Of a DNA stretch of 8,493 bases, positions 1 through 6,244 are shown in pieces (within the stretch, counting starts at the first letter, position 1; each line of letters begins with the position of its first letter). A model generated the notes under the pieces. That model was given only the letters and a program-made list of their open reading frames with translations, made no database searches and was not told the origin of the DNA. The stretch is from positions 1-8,493 of the forward strand of contig DAOWGR010000118.1 of assembly GCA_030637365.1 (NCBI GenBank), read 5' to 3'. The stretch comes from Elusimicrobiota bacterium. Its GTDB lineage: Bacteria; Elusimicrobiota; Elusimicrobia; Elusimicrobiales; UBA9959. The position numbers were made by a program, and so were the translations under genes.

Positions 1-144
1 CAATTTGGAAAAAAATGCCATGACAGATGCCGCATATTTGAAAAGGCGGGCGTCTGCGCCATGGCTGATGAGGGGATTTTCGTGAAAGTTCTTAGCGGGG
101 GAATTATCAATAAAGGCGATGAAGCGGAGGCTATTAATGATTAA
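1..144 (+). CDS. MOSC domain protein, C-terminal fragment
   Basis: Frame 1 is open from the window edge to a TAA at 142-144 and gives the last 47 residues of a protein whose start lies outside. The visible part has the Cys/His-rich stretch GKKCHDRCRIFEKAGVC followed by an EGIFVKVLSGG segment and a closing GD turn. From family knowledge this is the typical end of stand-alone bacterial MOSC proteins, which are sulfur-carrier or molybdenum-cofactor related proteins often encoded next to mogA/moaB. The stop overlaps the start of the mogA-like gene (ATG at 137), so the two are translationally coupled and probably act in the same pathway. The exact reaction of small MOSC proteins is not settled. 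The N-terminal half cannot be judged here. Confidence 0.85.
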   Translation, partial: QFGKKCHDRCRIFEKAGVCAMADEGIFVKVLSGGIINKGDEAEAIND

Positions 145-604
145 AACCGCGATATTAACGGTTTCATCCAGCCGAACAAAAGAAAATGATGAAAGCGGAA
201 AAGTTTTAAAGGAAAAGCTCGGAGATGATTTTGATTTAATCGCCTATGATATAGTTTTAGACGATGAAAAAGCCATAATTGAAAAATTGGAATTTTATTG
301 CGATACTCAAAATGCCGATTTGGTTTTAACAAATGGCGGCACGGGCTTTAGCGCAAGCGATATCACGCCCGAAGCGACTCTGAAAATCGCCTCCAGAATA
401 GCTCCGGGAATATCCGAATTGATAAGAAGCGAAGGAATAAAAAAAACAAAGCGCGCCGCTTTATCAAGGGGATTATCGGCCATAAGAGGAAATACGCTTA
501 TTATAAATCTGCCGGGTTCGCCGAAAGGAGCGAAAGAATCTCTTGAGGCGATTATTGAAATAATACCGCACTCTGTTAAAATGATAAACGGCGGAAAACA
601 TTGA
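137..604 (+). CDS. mogA: Molybdopterin adenylyltransferase-like protein (MogA/MoaB family)
   Basis: A 155-residue cytoplasmic protein of the MogA/MoaB fold, close to the usual family length. By family, it adenylylates molybdopterin to prepare it for metal insertion in molybdenum or tungsten cofactor synthesis. Visible motifs are the N-terminal MIKTAILTVSSSR strand, an acidic LDDEKAI segment around residues 41-47, the TNGGTG binding loop (65-70), DITPEAT (75-81), SRG (110-112) and NLPGSPKG (124-131). I chose the ATG at 137 rather than the in-frame ATG at 119. The 137 start has a GGAGG ribosome site at 126-130 with a 6-base spacer, and the protein then begins exactly at the conserved first strand. 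The start overlaps the MOSC stop by 8 bases. MogA and MoaB are hard to separate by eye, so the symbol is a family-level call. Confidence 0.88.
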   Translation: MIKTAILTVSSSRTKENDESGKVLKEKLGDDFDLIAYDIVLDDEKAIIEKLEFYCDTQNADLVLTNGGTGFSASDITPEATLKIASRIAPGISELIRSEGIKKTKRAALSRGLSAIRGNTLIINLPGSPKGAKESLEAIIEIIPHSVKMINGGKH

Positions 605-673
605 TAAATAGCGCGGCAGAGCGACAGCGTGGCAGTAACAGCGGAACAGCGATTTAAGAAAGGGAGAGGTAAA

Positions 674-708
674 GAGGACAGGGCTCAGGTCACAAGAAAC
701 AGCAATAA
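674..708 (+). repeat. Degenerate dispersed intergenic repeat, copy A
   Basis: This stretch of the 199-base mogA to binding-protein gap reads GAGGACAGGGCTCA followed by GGTCACAAGAAACAGCAA. It matches the reverse complement of 4692-4732 over nearly all its length, except for a 6-base insertion in the other copy and scattered changes (by eye about 16 of 21 bases match in the right half). The rest of the gap (605-673 and 709-803) has no gene. It is purine-rich and low in complexity, with repeated CAGCG/ACAGC words at 612-651. Confidence 0.45.
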
Positions 709-803
709 CAGATAGAAGAAATATATAAAAAGCGCAAACACACGGCAAGAGAATAAGAGATAATCCATAAGCAACTCTTGGACTCTGAGACACTATTTAA
801 ATT

Positions 804-1787
804 ATGAATAAAATCGCGGGATTTTTAATAGCTTTGATTTTAATGACCGGCTGCCAGACAAAACAAGAAGAATCAATCGGCATGGCGGTTGAGTTTATGG
901 ATCACGCGGCTTGCGCTTATGTTTCGCGCGATAAAGGCTGGTTTAAGGAAGAAGGTCTGAACTTAAGCGCGTATGAAAGCTATGTCACGGGCATGACGCT
1001 CGCCTCCGCCATGGTCAGGGGCGATATTCAAGTCGCCTATATGTGCCTGATTCCCGCCATCAATGTTTTCGCCAATGCTCAAGTCCCGATAAAAATATTG
1101 GCCGGTACCCATAAATACGGTTATGGACTGGCGGTCAATCCGGATAAAATCAAAACCGTCTTTGACCTGCAAAAAAAAGGTCTTAATATAGGATGCGTGC
1201 GGGAAGGCGGCGCGGTTGATATTGTTTTGCATAAGACGATTGACAAGTATCGTTTGAATAAAACCGAGGTTCTCAAAAATATAAGGCGAATGAATCCTCC
1301 CAAACAAATATTGGCCGTTAAATCGGGAAAACTTGACGCCGCTTTTCTGCCCGAACAATGGGCGACAATGGCCGAAGATTACGGTTTTAAAATGATGCTG
1401 ACGGCAAAAGATATATGGCCTCAAATGCAGGGAAGCGTCCTTGTAATCAGAGAGGATTTATTAAAAAAGCGCCCGAATATAGCGGAAAAACTTATCGCTG
1501 TAACTGAAAAATCAACCGCATGGATTAATAAAAATCAGGCCCGGGCGGCGGAGATTTTGGCAAGGCAAATGCAATCAATAAATGAGCCTCTTCTGCCTTT
1601 AAAAGCCGCCAAATTAACAAAAAGAAATGAGATAAACGACAAGGTTTTGGGCCGTTCAATGAAGCGGATGAATTATACCACGGAGATTTCTCCCGCGATG
1701 ATTCAGTCAACAATAGACTATATGGCAAAACTCGGCTATATTAAAAAATCCTTTAAGGCGGAAGAAATTTTGTATGACGGAATTTGA
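804..1787 (+). CDS. ABC transporter substrate-binding lipoprotein, NMT1/TauA-like
   Basis: A 327-residue periplasmic-type solute-binding protein. Residues 1-16 form a signal peptide ending in a lipobox LMTGC with the lipidated cysteine at 17, so it should be anchored to a membrane. The segment SRDKGWFKEEGLNL (41-54) is the hallmark N-terminal motif of the NMT1/TauA/SsuA cluster. The later stretches DLQKKGLNIG, SGKLDAAFLPEQWA and GSVLVIREDLL also fit that fold. Family ligands include taurine, alkanesulfonates, nitrate, pyrimidine precursors and metal-bound compounds; the ligand here cannot be read from the sequence. This is not the ModA/WtpA type of molybdate binder. No clear ribosome site precedes the ATG, but the signal peptide fixes the start well. 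Its 3' end overlaps the permease start by 14 bases. Confidence 0.88.
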   Translation: MNKIAGFLIALILMTGCQTKQEESIGMAVEFMDHAACAYVSRDKGWFKEEGLNLSAYESYVTGMTLASAMVRGDIQVAYMCLIPAINVFANAQVPIKILAGTHKYGYGLAVNPDKIKTVFDLQKKGLNIGCVREGGAVDIVLHKTIDKYRLNKTEVLKNIRRMNPPKQILAVKSGKLDAAFLPEQWATMAEDYGFKMMLTAKDIWPQMQGSVLVIREDLLKKRPNIAEKLIAVTEKSTAWINKNQARAAEILARQMQSINEPLLPLKAAKLTKRNEINDKVLGRSMKRMNYTTEISPAMIQSTIDYMAKLGYIKKSFKAEEILYDGI

Positions 1788-2646
1788 AAATAAAATCGCG
1801 GAAACCGCGCCCGCGGCTTATCCCGATGCCGCGCCAAAGGCGGGCAAATGGCGTAAATTGTATGAGCGGCCCAAACACAAACTGAAATCTTCCGGCGAGA
1901 ATGATTTAAAAAATTCCGTGCTCGGCTTTATTCCGATAATAGTCCTTCTGATAATCTGGGAAGCCGCGGGGAGAAGCGATTTTATTTCCAAAGGGCTTCT
2001 GCCTCCTTTCACTGAAGTAATGGCGCAATTTTACGAGCTTGTTAAAAACGGAATATTGATTGAAAATCTGGGCAGGAGCATAATAAGAGTACTGGCCGGA
2101 TTTTCAATGGGCGCTTTGCTTGGAATATTGGTCGGAACCGTGATGGGATGGACCAGATATATTGACAAACTTTTTAATCCGCTGATAAGCGTTCTTTATC
2201 CCATACCGGCGCTTGGCTGGCTGCCCATTTTAATGCTGTATATGGGAATAGGCGAAGCGCTTCCGATAGCCATAATTTTCATCTGTTCGTTTTTTCCGGT
2301 TTGCTACAATACGATTTGCGGAATAAAAAATGTTGATAAAAATTATATTTTGGCGGCAAAAACGATGGGCGCTTCAAATATGAAAATTTTGAAAACAATC
2401 GTTTTTCCTCTGGCTCTCCCGACCATATTCACGGGCCTGCGCCTTGAAGCGGGCATGGCGTGGCGGGTTATAATCGCGGCTGAAATGGTGGCCATTCCGA
2501 CGGGCATAGGCGCTCTTATGATGAAAGCGGAAAGCCTGATAAGAATGGATATTATAATCGTCTGCCTTCTTATGCTGTCAATAATGACTTTTATCTTTGA
2601 AAGATTTTTTATGAAACTTGAGGACGCGCTGACAAAATGGAAATAA
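1774..2646 (+). CDS. ABC transporter permease, TauC/SsuC-like
   Basis: A 290-residue inner-membrane permease of the BPD_transp_1 family. After a hydrophilic, Ala/Pro/Lys-rich N-terminal tail (about 1-46), hydrophobic segments lie near 47-64, 105-124, 137-155, 162-182, 220-241 and 257-276, giving about six membrane spans. The cytoplasmic EAA coupling loop, which contacts the ATPase, is visible as AAKTMGASNMKILKTIVFP at 194-212. The LPIL-type loop after LYPIPALGWL (141-150) is typical of the nitrate/sulfonate/taurine subfamily. The gene starts inside the end of the binding-protein gene and overlaps the ATPase gene by 10 bases, so the three are translationally coupled. Only one permease gene is present, which implies a homodimeric channel. 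The cytoplasmic tail of about 46 residues is longer than I expect for this family. Confidence 0.9.
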   Translation: MTEFENKIAETAPAAYPDAAPKAGKWRKLYERPKHKLKSSGENDLKNSVLGFIPIIVLLIIWEAAGRSDFISKGLLPPFTEVMAQFYELVKNGILIENLGRSIIRVLAGFSMGALLGILVGTVMGWTRYIDKLFNPLISVLYPIPALGWLPILMLYMGIGEALPIAIIFICSFFPVCYNTICGIKNVDKNYILAAKTMGASNMKILKTIVFPLALPTIFTGLRLEAGMAWRVIIAAEMVAIPTGIGALMMKAESLIRMDIIIVCLLMLSIMTFIFERFFMKLEDALTKWK

Positions 2647-3674
2647 AAATAAAAAATTTATCAAACTTTATTCTTAAAGAGGTGAATCTCAATATAGCGG
2701 GCGGAGAGATTTTCGCTTTGCTCGGGCCGAATGGGGCTGGGAAAACCACCTTGCTCAATACTATTTCGGGATTAATACCTTATGGCGGAAATATCTTTTT
2801 TAACGGCGAGCCTATTGACAGACTGCCGGCTGAAAAAAGAAAAACCGGCTATCTTTTTCAGGATATATGCCTTTTTCCGCATATGACAGTTCTTGAAAAT
2901 GTGGCTTATCCGCTTAAAAACAAGATAGATAAAAACGCGGCCAATGAAGAAGCCATTAAAATATTAAAATCAATGAATCTGTTTAAATTCGCCAGTCATT
3001 ATCCCGCAAGATTGAGCGGCGGGGAAAAACAAAAAATCGCGATAGCGCGGACTTTATCGTCAAAACCGCGAATTCTTCTTTTGGACGAGCCGTTCAAAAG
3101 CATAGATTTAAATACGGCGGCGTATCTGCGGGAAGAATTGAAAAATTTATTGAAAGAATTTAAAATAACGGCAATTTATGTAACGCACAGTTTTTTCCAA
3201 GCGGAAGAAATGGCCGATCGCCTGGGTATTTTGATTGATGGAAGACTTTTGCATATCGGCGGCGCGCGCGATATTTTCTTTGATTCGCATGACAATGAGG
3301 TTTCAGATTTTATCGGCTCTCCGAATATACTGAATATTGATTCTTTAAAAGCATTGGGAACGGGCTTATTTGAAGCCGAATGCGGAGGAATGAATATTAT
3401 CGTTCCTCATTGGGGCAAACCTGCCGGCAAACTGGCGATTCTTTCAAAAGATATCCGCATATCGCCGCGAAACGGCGGAGCGACGAAATTAAATCAGTTT
3501 GAAGGCGATATTATTGATATTCTTCACTGCGATTCACATTTTAAAATAAAAATAGCGGCAAAAAAAAATATTCTTTTCAGCGAGATTTCAAAAACGGTTT
3601 TTGACGGCTTTAAAATAAAAGCCGGAGATAAAGTAAATATAATGCTGAACTTAAACGGGATAAGGATGAATTAA
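2637..3674 (+). CDS. ABC transporter ATPase with C-terminal TOBE/ModC-like domain
   Basis: A 345-residue ATPase that should power the adjacent permease. The nucleotide-binding domain (about 1-225) is intact: Walker A GPNGAGKTT (30-38), Q-loop glutamine 75, signature LSGGE (126-130), Walker B ILLLDE (146-151), D-loop region SIDLNT (155-160) and switch histidine 184 (YVTHS). TauB/SsuB partners of TauC-type permeases are usually about 250 residues and stop here. This protein continues for about 120 residues with IGSPNILNID (227-236), LAILSKDIRIS (266-276) and a closing AGDKVNIMLN strand (329-338). These resemble the TOBE/MOP regulatory region of ModC, WtpC and PotA ATPases. In molybdate and tungstate importers that region binds oxyanions; such binding is not shown here. 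The DUF364 gene follows 1 base after the stop. Confidence 0.9.
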   Translation: MEIKIKNLSNFILKEVNLNIAGGEIFALLGPNGAGKTTLLNTISGLIPYGGNIFFNGEPIDRLPAEKRKTGYLFQDICLFPHMTVLENVAYPLKNKIDKNAANEEAIKILKSMNLFKFASHYPARLSGGEKQKIAIARTLSSKPRILLLDEPFKSIDLNTAAYLREELKNLLKEFKITAIYVTHSFFQAEEMADRLGILIDGRLLHIGGARDIFFDSHDNEVSDFIGSPNILNIDSLKALGTGLFEAECGGMNIIVPHWGKPAGKLAILSKDIRISPRNGGATKLNQFEGDIIDILHCDSHFKIKIAAKKNILFSEISKTVFDGFKIKAGDKVNIMLNLNGIRMN

Positions 3675-3675
3675 T

Positions 3676-4407
3676 ATGACGGAAAATACTCTTGAAATTA
3701 TCAGAACAAAAGCGAAACACATTCTGGAGAATCATGATTTCTCTGATGAAAACATTGCGGTAAACGCGAAAACGCTGACGCCCGAAGAAGCGATTGGCAA
3801 TCCCGAACATGACGACTATCCGATTATCAAGGGAAAAGAACGCATGCTTGAAGCGTCATTTAAAAACTCAAAGGGCGTCGCTTTTTCGGATATGTTTGGA
3901 AATTTTCAGGCAAAACTCGGAGATATAATCAATATGGAACTGAAAAACAATTTTCGAAGGGGAATTTTCATTGCCGCCTTAAACGCCATCTTGAGAGAAT
4001 TGAATTTAATTGAAAAAACAGAACATTGTAAAAATGAGGATTTGGTTATTTGCGCGAAGGATGTTCGCGGTTTTATCAGTGAGAAATTCGGAAAGCCGAA
4101 AATTTTTCTATGCGGACTTCAGCCGAGACTGGCGGAGAAATTGTCCTTGGAATTTGAAATCAGGATAACGGATATGGATGAAGATCATCTAAAAAAAGAG
4201 ATTAATGGCGTAAAAGTGGAAGGGATTGAAAAAACAAATGACTGCCTGGCGTGGTGCGATATGATTTTCGCGACGGGTTCCACTTTTGTGAACGACACCG
4301 CGCCGCGTCTCATTGAAAGCGGAAAACCTTTGGCGTTTTACGGCGTAACGGCGGCGGCTCCGACATATCTGTTAAACCTTCCGAGATTCTGCCCGATTGG
4401 AAGTTAG
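3676..4407 (+). CDS. DUF4213/DUF364 protein, putative heavy-metal chelation family
   Basis: A 243-residue soluble protein that I recognise as the DUF364 (PF04016) family with an N-terminal DUF4213-like part. Family features seen are KGKERMLEASF and SDMFGNF (53-77), NNFRRGIFIAALNAILR (91-107), the His-Cys pair TEHC (115-118) with Cys126, KIFLCGLQPRLAEKL (142-156), DMDED (166-170), a Rossmann-like MIFATGSTFVNDT (196-208) and FYGVTAAAPTYLL (221-233). One solved family member from Desulfitobacterium combines an enolase-N-terminal-like and a Rossmann-like domain, and a heavy-metal chelation role was proposed; the reaction is unproven. The protein looks complete. The ATG has an AAGGA ribosome site at 3662-3666 inside the end of the ATPase gene, so it belongs to the ABC operon and may process or chelate the imported ligand. 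Confidence 0.85.
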   Translation: MTENTLEIIRTKAKHILENHDFSDENIAVNAKTLTPEEAIGNPEHDDYPIIKGKERMLEASFKNSKGVAFSDMFGNFQAKLGDIINMELKNNFRRGIFIAALNAILRELNLIEKTEHCKNEDLVICAKDVRGFISEKFGKPKIFLCGLQPRLAEKLSLEFEIRITDMDEDHLKKEINGVKVEGIEKTNDCLAWCDMIFATGSTFVNDTAPRLIESGKPLAFYGVTAAAPTYLLNLPRFCPIGS

Positions 4408-4426
4408 CCTGCTAAAAGCAGGCTAA
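4404..4426 (+). terminator. Perfect hairpin overlapping the DUF364 stop codon
   Basis: TTAGCCTGC and GCAGGCTAA form a perfect 9-base-pair stem around a TAAAA loop, with the TAG stop codon (4405-4407) inside the left arm. The position at the end of the four-gene operon fits a transcription terminator or an mRNA 3'-end stabiliser. No T-tract follows directly. A second, AT-only inverted repeat (TTAAAAAA/TTTTTTAA, 4441-4464) lies just downstream and ends in T's. Factor-independent termination at either site is therefore only possible, not clear. Confidence 0.45.
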
Positions 4427-4515
4427 GGTTTAGACAAAGGTTAAAAAATAGAACACTTTTTTAATGTCTTTTAATTCTAAAACCATTCCATAAAACTTTT
4501 ACCATTATGTTTTTT

Positions 4516-4647
4516 AGCGGGTCCTGTCGGTGAATTTGACAGCGGAACCAGGGTCGCTTAGTACTGCGCCCTTGCGTATCTCAGCCTCCCATAAGCACAA
4601 GTCGGCTTCCGAACGCTTCCGCTTGCCAAACATCACCGCCACCCGCT
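4516..4647. ncRNA. Candidate structured RNA or folded element, strand uncertain
   Basis: A GC-rich island in an AT-rich gap whose two ends pair in nested order. The helices are 4516-4522 with 4641-4647 (7 bp), 4528-4533 with 4633-4638 (6 bp), 4535-4538 with 4627-4630 (4 bp) and 4541-4547 with 4617-4623 (7 bp), giving 24 Watson-Crick pairs broken only by short internal loops. Inside sit three possible hairpins: 4551-4557/4566-4571 with one bulge, 4573-4579/4591-4597 with one G-A mismatch, and 4602-4605/4609-4612. There is no convincing ORF. On the plus strand a CATTAT -10-like box (4503-4508) lies at the right distance for a start at the first helix, and T-rich sequence follows the last helix, so plus is slightly favoured. 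I could not match it to SRP RNA, RNase P RNA, tmRNA or 6S RNA. It could also be a mobile or repeat-derived palindrome. Confidence 0.45.
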
Positions 4648-4691
4648 TTATATTTAACTTTTATAACTAAAAAAGAAATATCCACACCCTT

Positions 4692-4732
4692 TCTTTGCTG
4701 TTCCCTGTAACCTGAAACTTGAGACCTGTCCC
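4692..4732 (-). repeat. Degenerate dispersed intergenic repeat, copy B (inverted)
   Basis: Read on the minus strand this gives GGGACAGGTCTCA, a 6-base insert, then GGTTACAGGGAACAGCAA. It is a diverged relative of 674-708 in the opposite orientation. Nearby bases carry more words of the same style: CACAGGTTACAAACCT at 4811-4826, which itself can form a small AGGTT/AACCT hairpin, and a TTACTTCTTGCCTCTGACTTCT stretch near 4868-4889. The rest of 4648-4898 shows nothing else I can name. Confidence 0.45.
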
Positions 4733-4898
4733 TTGAACTACCCACCCTTTATTAAAGAAATTCCTTAAAACTAAACACCGAGGACATTACAGACTGAAAA
4801 TCGCCAAGTCACAGGTTACAAACCTAAATAGTAGACATGTGATAACGACAAAAAGATAAGCCGTTTCTTACTTCTTGCCTCTGACTTCTTTCTGTTTT

Positions 4899-6218
4899 TT
4901 ATATTATTTGTGTCGGGGGCGTGGGATTTTCCGGGGGGTTTTGAGTATTTGCCCCATTCTCTTTAGATTCTTCGTCGGGTTCTTCCACTATATGCTTCTG
5001 AAAAAAAGAAGCGTAAAAATCTTTAACTTTGGTTTTTTCAACCGTAAATACAAGAATGGTCGTAAAGACAATGGTGAACAGTATGATTGAGTATGTGAGT
5101 TCTTCCATAATGGCCGCGTTTCTTATTTTGGCCTGAACAACCACGGCCACAAGCACGGCGGACACCAAGCCTTTGGGAACCATTATGGACGAAATAATGG
5201 AATCAAATTGAGTAACCATTCTTTCAGTCGCCAGTTTAACCACCGGGACTCTTATAAAATATAAAACCACTGAGAATAGGAATCCCGCCAAAACGATTGA
5301 AAAATTGGTCATCTGAATGGACAAGCCTATATAAACGAAGAAAAAAGTTTTTAAAAGAAATACGGCCTCGCTAAAAAAAGATTTTTCAATATAGCTCAGT
5401 TGAATGGGTTTTAAAACGGGGAAATTGTCAAAAAAAGGAACTTGATGCAGAATTTCAATATTGCCCAGCATTATGCCGAAAGCCAAAGCCGAAATGGGAC
5501 CGCTGTAACCAAGCATTTCCGAAAGGCTGTAAATGACAAAAACAAAAGCGGGAGTCAGAAAAATATTATTATCAAGCCTTCTGACCTTGCTTAAAAGATT
5601 GGACCAAATCACGGCCGCTATCGCGCCGATAAGCGCGGCCAAAAGAAAAGACGCTATAAGCCCGCCAAGCATCATTGTGATGCGCATCTCATTATATTTT
5701 AACATCTGCAAAAAACCCAAAGTCATGACGATGCATAAAACATCGCTGAAAGTGGATTCTATGATTAAAGCTGTCTTGGTCCCTTGCGCGAGTTTAAGCT
5801 TGCTTATCATGGGAATGACAACGGCGGCGGATGTGGCGGCGAGAATGGAACTTAAAATAAGCCCTTCAACAAGCTTCATTTCATATATCCACATGGAAAG
5901 AGCCGTTATAACGATAAGCGTGGCCGCGAAATTGGCCAAAGCAAGTTTCATGCCGCGAAAGGCGGATTCTTTTAAATTGGAAAAAGTAAGCCCCAAACCG
6001 CTTTCAAAAAGAATGATTATCAAAGCTATTACGGAAAATATATGTCCGACTTGTCCGAAGGATTTAATGGAAACAAGATTAAGACCGGGGCCGATTATAA
6101 GCCCTATCACAACCAGCATTAAAACATCGGGGATTCTTGTTTTCTCGAAAAATTTGGTAAAAAAATGCGCGAGAAAAACCAAAATACCGACAGAAAAAAT
6201 AGCTAAATGCATTTCCAT
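4899..6218 (-). CDS. Cation/proton antiporter, CPA (NhaP/KefB-like) family
   Basis: A 439-residue integral membrane protein with about 12 hydrophobic segments between residues 5 and 393, of the sodium/hydrogen exchanger fold that swaps Na+ or K+ for protons. Seen are the early RIPDVLMLVVIGLIIGPGL helix (28-46), FESGLGL (71-77), AATSAAVVIPMISKLKLAQG (127-146), the core acidic site ESTFSD (154-159), the FIRVP arginine (323) and MVPKGL (347-352). Many CPA1 members have ND at the core site; here it is SD, with Asp159 as the likely transport residue. The tail from about 398 is cytoplasmic, acidic, then Pro/Asn-rich, and ends without a TrkA-N or USP domain. The first ATG (6218) has a weak GGGA site 8-9 bases upstream; a second in-frame ATG lies two codons on. 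It sits 26 bases after the glycosyltransferase stop, so the two are probably cotranscribed. The ion cannot be predicted. Confidence 0.88.
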   Translation of the reverse strand: MEMHLAIFSVGILVFLAHFFTKFFEKTRIPDVLMLVVIGLIIGPGLNLVSIKSFGQVGHIFSVIALIIILFESGLGLTFSNLKESAFRGMKLALANFAATLIVITALSMWIYEMKLVEGLILSSILAATSAAVVIPMISKLKLAQGTKTALIIESTFSDVLCIVMTLGFLQMLKYNEMRITMMLGGLIASFLLAALIGAIAAVIWSNLLSKVRRLDNNIFLTPAFVFVIYSLSEMLGYSGPISALAFGIMLGNIEILHQVPFFDNFPVLKPIQLSYIEKSFFSEAVFLLKTFFFVYIGLSIQMTNFSIVLAGFLFSVVLYFIRVPVVKLATERMVTQFDSIISSIMVPKGLVSAVLVAVVVQAKIRNAAIMEELTYSIILFTIVFTTILVFTVEKTKVKDFYASFFQKHIVEEPDEESKENGANTQNPPENPTPPTQII

Positions 6219-6244
6219 ATTATTATCCCAAACAAAATTATACC

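Noticed and set aside
119..136. Upstream in-frame ATG for mogA
   Set aside because: It would add six residues (MKRRLL) before the conserved first strand and lacks a ribosome site at the right distance, while the ATG at 137 has a good one.
963..1424. 153-residue minus-strand open frame within the binding-protein gene
   Set aside because: It is antisense to a gene with a clear lipobox and family motifs, and its composition is not protein-like.
4516..4647. 6S RNA, SRP RNA or integron attC identity for the folded element
   Set aside because: The minus-strand edge reads GATGTTTGGCAAGCGG, which from memory resembles the start of E. coli 6S RNA. But the element is shorter than 6S (about 180 bases) and branches differently inside. 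The SRP domain IV GGAA motif context and the attC core sites are absent.
4875..5090. 71-residue plus-strand open frame at the antiporter 3' end
   Set aside because: It mostly overlaps the antiporter in antisense and has no ribosome site or family feature.
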